From positions 1 through 22,682 of the forward strand of contig CAYJIL010000036.1 of NCBI GenBank assembly GCA_964370235.1: DNA of 22,682 nucleotides, in the 5' to 3' direction. The stretch is from CAYJIL01 sp964370235 (GTDB lineage: Bacteria; Bacteroidota; Bacteroidia; Bacteroidales; Rikenellaceae). The position numbers and the translations under genes were made by a program. A model generated the notes under the pieces. That model did not search any database and was not told the origin of the DNA. It saw only the letters and a program-made list of their open reading frames with translations. This document shows, piece after piece, positions 7,323 to 15,018 of this stretch. How positions within the stretch are numbered: the first letter of the stretch is position 1; the number at the start of each line of letters is the position of its first letter.

Positions 7323-9947
7323 ATGATTAAACATTTCTTTACTTTTTTGGTGGCAATATTTGTGTCACTTAATTTGATAGGGCAGCCCATCGAGTTTTCG
7401 ACAGCTGGGTTCTTTGCACTAGAGGGGTCGCCTCGTAGTGTCGAGAGCATGAACCCTGCATGGCGTTTCTACAAAGGTAGTGCTGATGGTGCATACCAAA
7501 CATCGTTTGACGATTCGCAGTGGCAAGTAGTTTCGCTACCTCACGGGCTAGAGGATTTACCACAAGAGGCAAGTGGTGGCAAAAATTACAGGGGCGAGGC
7601 GTGGTATCGCAAACATTTTAGTATCGATGCTAATGAGTATGCAGGCAAGAGAATTGTTCTATACTTTGAGGCCGTTATGGGTAAATCTAAGGTTTGGCTA
7701 AATGGCGAGCTTGTTGGCGAGCACTATGGTGGCTACTTGCCAATCCCAATTGATATAACAGACAAAATCGAGCTAGGGCAAGAGAATGTGCTAGCCGTTT
7801 TGACAGACAATAGCGACGACCCAATCTATCCTCCGGGCAAACCACAAGGAACACTCGACTTTTGTTACTTTGGCGGTATTTATCGTGACGTGTGGTTGAT
7901 TTCAACCTCGCAACTTCACATTACCGATGCTAATATGTCGGGACGTGTTGCAGGTGGTGGTCTATTGGTGCATTACACCAATGTGAGCGCAAACCAAGCA
8001 ACAGTTAACCTAGAGCTGGAACTTGCAAATACAACGACCAAAAACAGCTCGGGTGTTGTAGAGTTTGAGTTAGAAGATGGCATTTCAAAGAGTGTTAAAT
8101 ACTCTGTAAAGAGTGGCCAAAGCAAAACACTTTTAACATCTATTACTGTTGACAATCCAAAGCTATGGTCGCCCGAAAACCCACATCAGTATGATATGAA
8201 GATATGGGTAAAAGACAACAAAGGCACTATTGTTGATGGTTACCGCAAAAAGATAGGTGTACGTTCAATTGTGATGGATCATTACAAAGGCGTTATACTA
8301 AATGGAGAGGTTTTCCCTCGCAAGCTAATTGGTGCTAATCGCCACCAAGACTTTGCCATTGTTGGTAATGCACTATCTAATAATCTACACTGGCGTGATG
8401 CCCAAAAGCTAAAAGATGCAGGTATGGAGATTATCCGTAATGCTCACTACCCACAAGATCCTGCCTTTATGGATGCTTGTGATGCACTAGGGCTTTTTGT
8501 AATTGTAAATACTCCGGGTTGGCAATTCTGGAACGATGAACCAATCTTTCAGGAGAGAGTTTATGACGATATTCGTCAAATGGTGCGCCGTGATAGGAAC
8601 TACTCTTCGGTTATAATGTGGGAACCTATCCTTAACGAGACATGGTACCCCGACGAATTTTCGAGCCAAGTGCACGATATTGTTAAACAAGAATCTCCAT
8701 ACAGCCCCAACTACACTGCTTCGGATGCCGAGGCACGTGGTAGCGAATTTTTGGATATATCGTTCACACACCCATTAACTTCTAACGGAATTGATTCGGC
8801 TCACTTCGAACTAGAGAGCGACCGTGTGTACTTTACACGTGAGTTTGGTGACAATGTCGACGATTGGAATTCTCACAACTCACCATCTCGTGTAGCAAGA
8901 GAGTGGGGCGAAGTGCCACAGCTGATTCAAGCCAAGGGCTATGGTAACCCCGACTACCAATATACATCGATTGACGAGTTATATCGCACAAAGCCATACC
9001 ACATTGGTGGTACGCTATGGCATAGCTTTGACCACCAACGAGGCTACCACCCCGACCCATTCTATGGTGGTATTATGACAGCGTTCCGTCGTCCAAAATA
9101 TTCATACTATATGTTCCAATCACAAGCTCTGTGGAAAGAACCTATGGTGTATATTGCAAATATTATGTCGCCATTCTCGCCTGGCGATGTTACAGTATAT
9201 AGCAACTGTGACCAAGTGCGTTTATATACTCGCCATGGCGACACACTTCGTACATATAATCGAGAAAAGCGTGAAAACCTACTCGATGGTAATGGTATGC
9301 CATCGCCAATTATCACGTTTAAAGATGCATTTAGTGTAATGTCCGACAAGAGGTTAACTCGCCAGCGTAAACATAGCGAGAGTTATTTGCTAGCCGAGGG
9401 TTATATTGATGGTAAGCTAGTTGCAACACACAAAGTTATGCCTACACGTAGGCCTTCAAAGATAAATGTGTTGGTAGATACCCTATCGGCTGCACCAGTG
9501 GCAGATGGCGGCGACTTGCTTGTGGTCGTTGCTCAGATAACCGATGCGGCAGGTAATGTTAAGCGTTTGAATAATGAGTGGATAAAATTCGCAGTAGAAG
9601 GAGAGGCTAGCTTAGTTGGCGATAGTAGTATTGGTGCCAACCCAACCCCAGTGCTTTGGGGCGAGGCTTGTGCTATTATTCGCACCACCACAACTTCGGG
9701 CAAAGTAAAGGTAAAGGCTAGTGTCCTACTTGCTGGTGACCACACGCCACTAGAGGGCGAAGTTGTGTTTACAACACTAGAGCCTAGCCACAAGATGATA
9801 TACTCAAAAAGCGAGTATGCAAAGAGTAGTGTTAACACGGTAGCTCCCAATTCGGGTGGTAAAATCTCACAGAGCGAGCGTGCAAAATTACAAGACGCAC
9901 TTCGTGAAGTAGAGCAGCAGCAAGAAGAGTTTGGCGAGAGTCGCTAA
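7323..9947 (+). CDS. Secreted glycoside hydrolase family 2 (beta-galactosidase-like)
   Basis: This 874-residue protein has a signal peptide (1-20, LIG then Q). The GH2 sugar-binding jelly roll spans about 40-195 (WYRKHF, VWLNGELVGEHYGGY, GGIYRDVWL). An immunoglobulin-like domain covers about 200-312 and the TIM barrel about 315-600. The predicted acid/base is E439 in WEPILNE and the predicted nucleophile is E507 in REFGDN. A further beta-sandwich domain (about 705-820) precedes a polar tail (825-874) rich in Gln and Glu with no known role. The enzyme cleaves a beta-linked hexose (galactose, glucuronate or mannose), probably in the periplasm; the sugar cannot be fixed by eye. It stands alone, about 245 nt after the metal operon, and is followed by a perfect palindrome acting as terminator. 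No convincing TAnnTTTG box was found in its upstream gap. Confidence 0.9.
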   Translation: MIKHFFTFLVAIFVSLNLIGQPIEFSTAGFFALEGSPRSVESMNPAWRFYKGSADGAYQTSFDDSQWQVVSLPHGLEDLPQEASGGKNYRGEAWYRKHFSIDANEYAGKRIVLYFEAVMGKSKVWLNGELVGEHYGGYLPIPIDITDKIELGQENVLAVLTDNSDDPIYPPGKPQGTLDFCYFGGIYRDVWLISTSQLHITDANMSGRVAGGGLLVHYTNVSANQATVNLELELANTTTKNSSGVVEFELEDGISKSVKYSVKSGQSKTLLTSITVDNPKLWSPENPHQYDMKIWVKDNKGTIVDGYRKKIGVRSIVMDHYKGVILNGEVFPRKLIGANRHQDFAIVGNALSNNLHWRDAQKLKDAGMEIIRNAHYPQDPAFMDACDALGLFVIVNTPGWQFWNDEPIFQERVYDDIRQMVRRDRNYSSVIMWEPILNETWYPDEFSSQVHDIVKQESPYSPNYTASDAEARGSEFLDISFTHPLTSNGIDSAHFELESDRVYFTREFGDNVDDWNSHNSPSRVAREWGEVPQLIQAKGYGNPDYQYTSIDELYRTKPYHIGGTLWHSFDHQRGYHPDPFYGGIMTAFRRPKYSYYMFQSQALWKEPMVYIANIMSPFSPGDVTVYSNCDQVRLYTRHGDTLRTYNREKRENLLDGNGMPSPIITFKDAFSVMSDKRLTRQRKHSESYLLAEGYIDGKLVATHKVMPTRRPSKINVLVDTLSAAPVADGGDLLVVVAQITDAAGNVKRLNNEWIKFAVEGEASLVGDSSIGANPTPVLWGEACAIIRTTTTSGKVKVKASVLLAGDHTPLEGEVVFTTLEPSHKMIYSKSEYAKSSVNTVAPNSGGKISQSERAKLQDALREVEQQQEEFGESR

Positions 9948-9954
9948 AGCTAGC

Positions 9955-10012
9955 GTAATAAATCACAAAAAGGGTGTTTCGAATTCGAAACACCCTTTTT
10001 GTGATTTATTAC
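9955..10012. terminator. Perfect 58-bp palindrome, probable bidirectional terminator
   Basis: The two 29-nt arms (9955-9983 and 9984-10012) are exact reverse complements with no spacer; the centre is GAATTC. The arm contains AAAAAGGGTG then TTTCGAA, so each strand reads a GC-containing hairpin followed by TTTTT, which is the layout of a terminator working both ways. It begins 8 nt after the GH2 stop. The same GTGTTTCGA core occurs in two other terminators of this window. Confidence 0.75.
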
Positions 10013-10229
10013 TTGATAAGTTTAAACTTTATATCTTAAATCAATCAAGTAAAGATGTGAGAAAAATAGTAATGCATAAGACGACAGAAATACGCTAGAG
10101 AAAATTTTTTACAACCATTAATGATAACTGTAATAACACCAAGCCTTGGTAACCTATTTAATAACAACTTGCTGCATAGGTTATTGATAGTAGGCTGCGC
10201 TATTTAACGAACAACCAAGATAATTTCAT

Positions 10230-10237
10230 TACATTTG
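10230..10237 (+). promoter_or_regulatory. -7 box of the nuclease gene
   Basis: TACATTTG matches TAnnTTTG. The leader to the ATG at 10264 would be about 20 nt, like the leaders of neighbouring genes. No clear TTG sits at the -33 distance. Its last base is the G of a GTG that would otherwise extend the reading frame, which argues against that upstream start. Confidence 0.48.
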
Positions 10238-10263
10238 TGATAACTAAATTAATTTTATATATC

Positions 10264-11529
10264 ATGAATACAATTAATCAGTTACTTAGAGAAGTTTCAT
10301 TTGAAATAGAAATAAACAATAAAATTATTGCAGAACAACGATGTAGAGGAGAGCATTTTAGTATTTTTGAGACACTGGGTGTATGGTCAGACGAAATGAA
10401 ACACTCAGCTGTATTGGCTCAATTTCTCAACCCCAAAGCGAATCACGGTATGGGAGATGCTTTCTTACGATGTTTTCTTGATCATGTAGGGATCTCAAAT
10501 TTGAATCTCAATACAGCACATTGTATCGTTGCTATTGAGCAAGCCTTTGATAATGGAAGATTGGATATTGTCATAACAGATGAAGCGAAAGCAGTTATTA
10601 TTGAGAATAAGATATACGCTGGCGACCAAAATGCGCAATTGATTCGATACAATGAATATGCTAAAGATAATTATAAAGATGGTTATCGTATCGTATATTT
10701 AACTCTGGATGGTCACGAAGCTACAAACGGATCGGTAGGAGAGGGAAACGATAGAGTTAAATATTTCTCAATTTCATATAGAGATACAATCCTTAAATGG
10801 CTCTCAAGATGCACAGAGTTGGCTTTTAGGGCACCACTTGTCAGAGAGACTCTTATACAATATCATAACCTAATTAAGAAACTTACAAATACAGATGTAG
10901 AGAGCGAAATCAAAGATAAAATTATAGATCTTATGACAACGAGTGATATGTATGTAGCTGCTGTCGAGATCTCGGATAATGTTAAGAAGATTAAAGAAGA
11001 GATATGTAAGCAAGGTTCCGATGCTGAATTATCGGAAGAGCTGAGTTTATATAACAACGAGGAGTCAAGGAAGATTGAAGCTCTACTTTACGAAGTCAAG
11101 GATAGGATATTGAAGGAGTATTTCGAAATTTATTTGTCGGAGATGTTAAAAGAGATGAATTGTTCGCTTGTAAAATTTGGTGACAATAACCATTTAACGA
11201 CACCTTGGTGGGGATTTGTTATCGAACCATGTGAATGGAAAAACTTTAGGATTCATTTTGAATTTGGTACAAAAGGGGCAAAGAATCTATACTACGGTAT
11301 ATTATCAAAAAATATTGAAAATAGAAATGAATCTATTATAGTGGCCCTTCATCAAATGAAATCTCTAAACCCTAATGAGTATTGGCACTTTAGAAAGAAT
11401 ATGTTGAAATTTAGAAATTGGAGTAACAAAGATTATGAGTTAATGTACACACGCAACTCATCATTATATACTGAAATTAGTAATTGTGTTAAAACATTGC
11501 TCGATAAAACTAAATCTTTACAAATGTAA
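10264..11529 (+). CDS. PD-(D/E)XK superfamily nuclease (PDDEXK_4-like)
   Basis: From the ATG at 10264 the protein has 421 residues. A GTG at 10237 could add nine residues, but it lies in a promoter box. The N-terminal motif HSAVLAQFLNPKANHG (47-62) matches the opening motif of PF14281-type nucleases. The catalytic core follows as E92, D101 in GRLD, the E-x-K of IIENK (E114, K116) and Q125 in QLIRY, the classical order for metal-dependent DNA nucleases. The C-terminal half is helical and charged with no recognised domain. Leucine codons are unlike the rest of the window: CTA is only 4 of 41 by hand count. The gene is AT-rich and flanked by two perfect inverted repeats, so recent acquisition is likely. 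No methylase, helicase or toxin partner is next to it. A defence role is plausible inference, not shown. Confidence 0.82.
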   Translation: MNTINQLLREVSFEIEINNKIIAEQRCRGEHFSIFETLGVWSDEMKHSAVLAQFLNPKANHGMGDAFLRCFLDHVGISNLNLNTAHCIVAIEQAFDNGRLDIVITDEAKAVIIENKIYAGDQNAQLIRYNEYAKDNYKDGYRIVYLTLDGHEATNGSVGEGNDRVKYFSISYRDTILKWLSRCTELAFRAPLVRETLIQYHNLIKKLTNTDVESEIKDKIIDLMTTSDMYVAAVEISDNVKKIKEEICKQGSDAELSEELSLYNNEESRKIEALLYEVKDRILKEYFEIYLSEMLKEMNCSLVKFGDNNHLTTPWWGFVIEPCEWKNFRIHFEFGTKGAKNLYYGILSKNIENRNESIIVALHQMKSLNPNEYWHFRKNMLKFRNWSNKDYELMYTRNSSLYTEISNCVKTLLDKTKSLQM

Positions 11530-11647
11530 GGTGTATTGGTTGCATGCTTTATAAACTATTTACAGTTAGTTTGGTGGTAAGAAGCTGAATATGATGGAAA
11601 TACTAATCTAGTATAAGATATGTGATAAATTTTGAGATGTCTAAAAC

Positions 11648-11702
11648 AAAAATTAAGAGGAAATAGCTTTGTGTTTTACTAAGCTATTTCCTCTTAATTT
11701 TT
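11648..11702. terminator. Bidirectional terminator between convergent genes
   Basis: A perfect 22-bp stem (11648-11669 with 11681-11702) has an 11-nt loop. The outer arm reads AAAAATTAAGAGG on one side and TTTTT on the other, so both strands end in a T run. It separates the plus-strand nuclease from the minus-strand nitroreductase. Confidence 0.85.
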
Positions 11703-11771
11703 AATGTGCCCAACTTTTGTGATAGTACAAATCAATATACCCTACTTGTTTGGTTTATAAAGGCGAGGCGA

Positions 11772-12302
11772 TTACCATTTTTGGTAGTGAACATTTTCCA
11801 TTTTTGTTTTGTCTTTGCCTGCACCATCCTTTGCAGGGTAGCCAATAGGTATAACCGCTAGCGATTTAATATTCTCGGGTAGCTCTAGCATTTGTGCAAT
11901 TGGCTCCATGCGCTCGGGGTATGGGTATGTGGCAGTCCACACTGCACCAAGCCCAAGGGCGTGTGCTGCAAGCAGTAGGTTTTGGGTTGCAGCCGAACAG
12001 TCTACTTCCCAGTACTTAATTTCGCTATCATACACCGAAATATCGCCACACACAACAATTGCAGAGGGTGCATGGTTTAGCATTTTGGCAAAAGGTAGTA
12101 CCTCGGCCATTGCGTTTAGTGTCTGACGCTCGGTAACAATAACAAACCTCCATGGTTGTAGGTTTTTGCCCGAAGGTGCAGCCATTGCAGCCTTTGTTAG
12201 TAGCTCAAGACTAGCCATTTCGACAGGCTTATCGCTATATTTTCTAACGCTTCTACGGTCGAAAATGCCTTTTAGAAGCTCGTTTTGTTGTATGTTTTCC
12301 AT
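11772..12302 (-). CDS. Nitroreductase-family FMN oxidoreductase
   Basis: This 176-residue cytosolic flavoprotein probably binds FMN and uses NAD(P)H to reduce nitro, quinone or related compounds. Family marks are RRSVRKY (16-22) and PSGKNLQPWRF (43-53) for flavin phosphate binding, and GLGAVW (117-122) in the second half. The physiological substrate is unknown. It has the short length of the single-domain nitroreductase group. A TATATTTG box lies about 30 nt upstream, inside the 49-nt gap after the HAD gene, so it may be transcribed both from its own promoter and from the upstream acetyltransferase-HAD unit. A strong bidirectional terminator lies downstream. Confidence 0.9.
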   Translation of the reverse strand: MENIQQNELLKGIFDRRSVRKYSDKPVEMASLELLTKAAMAAPSGKNLQPWRFVIVTERQTLNAMAEVLPFAKMLNHAPSAIVVCGDISVYDSEIKYWEVDCSAATQNLLLAAHALGLGAVWTATYPYPERMEPIAQMLELPENIKSLAVIPIGYPAKDGAGKDKTKMENVHYQKW

Positions 12303-12332
12303 TGTTTAACTCGTTTTTATTTTCAATAAACG

Positions 12333-12340
12333 CAAATATA
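12333..12340 (-). promoter_or_regulatory. Internal promoter -7 box for the nitroreductase gene
   Basis: On the minus strand TATATTTG (plus CAAATATA) matches the -7 consensus exactly and predicts a leader of about 25 nt. The -33 TTG is not clear, and that position falls in the 3' end of the HAD gene. Confidence 0.48.
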
Positions 12341-12351
12341 GTAATTTTGTT

Positions 12352-12996
12352 TTAATACCCCAGCAGGCTATCCAATCTTGTGCCTAGCTCCTCGATGGAG
12401 CTAACAATATTGCCTTTGTTAATTTGGGCGAGCTCTGAGCTTAAACTATCGTCGGCCCAAGTTGCCGAAAGGCACTTGACTCCCACCTTATTACACTGTA
12501 TTACATCGGATACTACATCGCCAATATATACAGCCTCGTTTGTGGCTAGCGAGTATTTGGCAAGCAAACTTTCTATGGCTTCGGCTTTGCGATTATATAG
12601 TGGCGAACCAGTTTCTACGGCATCGAATAGCTCGCTAATGCCATACTTTTGGAGCGATATATCGCAGCTCACGCTACCTTTGCCCGTAACTAATGCAACC
12701 AAGCAACCTCGCTTTTTTAGCGATTCTATTAACTCGATTGCGCCCACAAATGGCACTGGGCACATGTCGTGTAGCTGCTCATATAGCAAATAATAATCAT
12801 CTAATGCCTTTTGCCAACTGCTGCCTGCAAGCTGCTTTATCGTCCACACTTCGTTTGCCCCAAATGTGGCAGTAATTTGCTCTATACTCACGGGCGAGGG
12901 AGCGTGTGCATCGATTGCTCGCTTGAATGCAGTTATGCACAAGGGTAGAGTATCGGCAATTGTGCCATCAAAATCAAAAATAACTATTCTAACCAT
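12352..12996 (-). CDS. HAD-family phosphatase, phosphoglycolate phosphatase-like
   Basis: This 214-residue protein is a HAD subfamily I phosphatase. Motif I is DFDGT (D8, D10), followed by a helical cap (about 16-85). Motif II is the Thr of VTGKG (T104), motif III a Lys near 137 (NRKAEA), and motif IV GDVVSD (D160, D164). It would hydrolyse a small phosphate ester such as phosphoglycolate, a sugar phosphate or a nucleotide; the substrate cannot be assigned. The start ATG leads directly into the first strand MVRIVIFDFD. It lies 39 nt after the acetyltransferase gene and 49 nt before the nitroreductase gene on the same strand, suggesting a housekeeping operon with no obvious common pathway. Confidence 0.88.
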   Translation of the reverse strand: MVRIVIFDFDGTIADTLPLCITAFKRAIDAHAPSPVSIEQITATFGANEVWTIKQLAGSSWQKALDDYYLLYEQLHDMCPVPFVGAIELIESLKKRGCLVALVTGKGSVSCDISLQKYGISELFDAVETGSPLYNRKAEAIESLLAKYSLATNEAVYIGDVVSDVIQCNKVGVKCLSATWADDSLSSELAQINKGNIVSSIEELGTRLDSLLGY

Positions 12997-13035
12997 ATCA
13001 TTACTATAATATATTTACTCCCAAGGTTGTTGTAA

Positions 13036-13614
13036 CTAGTCGTTCACAAGCATCTTGTGTACTCGACAAGGATTGCCAATTGCTACACAGTTGGCAGGTA
13101 TATCTTTTGTTACTACGCTACCTGCACCAATAGTTGTATTATCGCCAATGGTTACGCCCGGTAAAATGATAGAACCACCACCAATCCACACATTACGACC
13201 AATGGTTACGGGTGCAGTGCTCGATTTCCAGAATGTGCTATTCTCAGGTAGTCTCTCTTGTGGGTTTATTGGGTGACCAACGGCATATATCTGCACACAT
13301 GGCCCTATGCCACTACTATCGCCAATTGTAATGCGATTGCAATCTAAGAATGTACAACCCATGTTAATCTCGACATTATTACCAAGATGTATGTTCTCGC
13401 CATAGTCTACGTGTATGGGTGGTGCTATGTGGCAATCTTTGCCTCGAGAGCCAAGTAGCTCGTCCAAAACAGTATTTACCGAGTCTTTGTCTCGTGTGTC
13501 GAGTGCGCTATATATTCTCTCTAGGTCTTTGGCTCTGTGCCAACGATTCAATAGTTGTGGATCGCCACAATCGTATATCTCGCCTGCTAACATCTTTTCT
13601 TTTTCGCTCTTCAT
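13036..13614 (-). CDS. Hexapeptide-repeat O-acetyltransferase (maltose/galactoside acetyltransferase-like)
   Basis: I start at the ATG at 13614 (MKSEKEKMLAGE, 192 residues), which matches the usual N-terminus of this family. An in-frame ATG at 13641 would add nine residues that look non-conserved. The N-terminal helical domain (to about 55) is followed by a left-handed beta-helix with hexapeptide repeats (IHLGNNVEI, VTIGRNVWIGGGS, VTIGDNTTIGAGSVV). The catalytic His is in AVGHP (residue 114 in this numbering). Such enzymes transfer acetyl from acetyl-CoA to a sugar hydroxyl in the cytosol, often as detoxification of non-metabolised sugars. It is the first gene of the minus-strand trio. A possible TATTTTTG box exists at 13704-13711 on the minus strand, but without a good -33. 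Confidence 0.88.
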   Translation of the reverse strand: MKSEKEKMLAGEIYDCGDPQLLNRWHRAKDLERIYSALDTRDKDSVNTVLDELLGSRGKDCHIAPPIHVDYGENIHLGNNVEINMGCTFLDCNRITIGDSSGIGPCVQIYAVGHPINPQERLPENSTFWKSSTAPVTIGRNVWIGGGSIILPGVTIGDNTTIGAGSVVTKDIPANCVAIGNPCRVHKMLVND

Positions 13615-13680
13615 GGTTGTATGCTTTGAATTTGTAATCAATTTGTATAGTTTATTAATGCGAAGTTAATAAAAATAAAC

Positions 13681-13688
13681 TATCTTTG
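13681..13688 (+). promoter_or_regulatory. -7 box of the DUF418 gene
   Basis: TATCTTTG matches TAnnTTTG and predicts a leader of about 30 nt before the ATG at 13724. No clear TTG lies at -33. It shares the divergent gap with the acetyltransferase gene. Confidence 0.48.
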
Positions 13689-13723
13689 GTGTCAATTATT
13701 AATCAAAAATAACTATTGCCTAA

Positions 13724-14902
13724 ATGAATAACACATCAAACAAACGACTAGAGCTGGTTGATGCCCTTCGAGGATTTGCTCTACTTGCAATTATTCTACT
13801 ACACAATCTCGAACATTACAACCTGTACTTTACGCCCGAGAATACGCCGTTATGGCTACAAACCCTTGATAGGAGCTTGTGGGATATTTCGTGGTTTGTA
13901 ATGGCTGGCAAAGCATATGCTACCTTCTCGTTATTGTTTGGTTTTAGTTTCTATATTCAACAGCGCAACCAAACTGCTAGAGCAAAAAGTTTTGATGGCA
14001 GGTTTGCTTGGCGAATGTTAATGCTAATTTTGTTTGCACAGTTTCATGCAATTATTTATAATGGCGACATATTATTAATGTATGCGCTCATGGGTTTTAT
14101 ACTCATACCTGCTAGCAAACTTTCAAACAAAGCGGTGCTTGTAGTGGCTACTATTTTGCTTCTGCAACCGCTAGAGGTGTGGCGTGTTATCGAAGCATCT
14201 ACCAACCCTAGCTATACATCTTCGGTGCACGAGCTACTAGGCAACTATGCCAACAAGAGTATCGAGGTAATGAAGAGCGGTAATTTACCGCAAACCATCG
14301 TTTCAAACCTTACCGATGGGCAGTTGTTTAATAATTTATGGCAAATTAGCGCAGGGCGTATGTTCCAAATTCCTGCACTATTTATGTTTGGTATGTTGCT
14401 AGGTAGGCTAAGCTATTTTGTAAAGAGTCAAAATTCTGTAAAATTTTGGACTTACACGGCAGTAGCCTCTGTTTCGATGTTGCTTTTGCCCCTAAATATC
14501 CTAAAAAACTATGCTAACGAGTTAATTACAAACCAAAGCGCACGTGGTTTTTATGATGCAGTAGTGGGCTCGTTTTGGAACTTTGCGTTTATGGCGGCAC
14601 TGGTCTCTAGCTTTTCGCTACTGTGGTTCTACAAAGGCAATGGCTACAAGATACAGCGATTTATTGTGCCTTTTGGCAAGATGAGTCTAACCAACTATAT
14701 TGTGCAATCTATCATTGGTTGTGCCATATACCTAAACTGGGGGCTTGGGCTATATGAGTATGCAGGTGCTACGGTTTCGCTGCTTATTGGTGTTGCAATA
14801 TTTGTGGTGCAGTTGCTATTTAGCCGTTGGTGGCTATCAACACACAAGCAAGGGCCGCTAGAGTGGTTGTGGAAAAAACTAACGTGGATTAATTCAAAAT
14901 AG
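13724..14902 (+). CDS. DUF418-family polytopic membrane protein
   Basis: This 392-residue inner-membrane protein has about nine to eleven hydrophobic segments. It opens with RLELVDALRGFALLAI and LLHN (residues 8-28), the N-terminal signature shared by DUF418 proteins and the wider acyltransferase-3/HGSNAT-like fold. The C-terminal DUF418 part includes FGKMSLTNYIVQS. The family is related to membrane acyltransferases, so transfer of acyl groups to envelope sugars is possible, but no member in this group is assigned a substrate here. It is transcribed alone, diverging from the acetyltransferase operon, and is followed after 116 nt by the ATPase gene. No terminator was recognised after it. Confidence 0.85.
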   Translation: MNNTSNKRLELVDALRGFALLAIILLHNLEHYNLYFTPENTPLWLQTLDRSLWDISWFVMAGKAYATFSLLFGFSFYIQQRNQTARAKSFDGRFAWRMLMLILFAQFHAIIYNGDILLMYALMGFILIPASKLSNKAVLVVATILLLQPLEVWRVIEASTNPSYTSSVHELLGNYANKSIEVMKSGNLPQTIVSNLTDGQLFNNLWQISAGRMFQIPALFMFGMLLGRLSYFVKSQNSVKFWTYTAVASVSMLLLPLNILKNYANELITNQSARGFYDAVVGSFWNFAFMAALVSSFSLLWFYKGNGYKIQRFIVPFGKMSLTNYIVQSIIGCAIYLNWGLGLYEYAGATVSLLIGVAIFVVQLLFSRWWLSTHKQGPLEWLWKKLTWINSK

Positions 14903-14941
14903 ATTATAAGTATCTAACTAAAATCGAATAATTTGGTTTAT

Positions 14942-14972
14942 TTGTAAATGCCGAATATAATTTGTACATTCG
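14942..14972 (+). promoter_or_regulatory. Probable promoter of the ATPase/DUF4435 operon
   Basis: TTG (14942-14944) is followed after 20 nt by TACATTCG (14965-14972), a one-base departure from TAnnTTTG. The leader would be about 40 nt. Confidence 0.4.
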
Positions 14973-15018
14973 TAGGTGATTAGTTACGAGAAATATAACC
15001 TAAATATATACTCTACCT

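Larger units (their letters stand above)
9948..10263. other. Intergenic region between the GH2 and nuclease genes
   Basis: Besides the palindrome at 9955-10012 and the -7 box at 10230-10237, this AT-rich stretch holds an 8-bp inverted repeat, TAACCTAT (10150-10157) with ATAGGTTA (10176-10183), about 50 nt upstream of the -7 box. It may be an operator or a simple hairpin. No gene was seen. Confidence 0.4.

Noticed and set aside
139..9947. Reading the GH20 gene, TonB receptor and GH2 gene together as one polysaccharide utilisation locus
   Set aside because: There is no SusD, the receptor lacks the SusC N-terminal domain, the genes are on different strands with separate terminators, and the receptor's partners are metal-type.
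10237..10263. GTG start for the nuclease gene
   Set aside because: The G of this codon closes a TACATTTG promoter box, and the ATG at 10264 gives a leader length like those of neighbouring genes.
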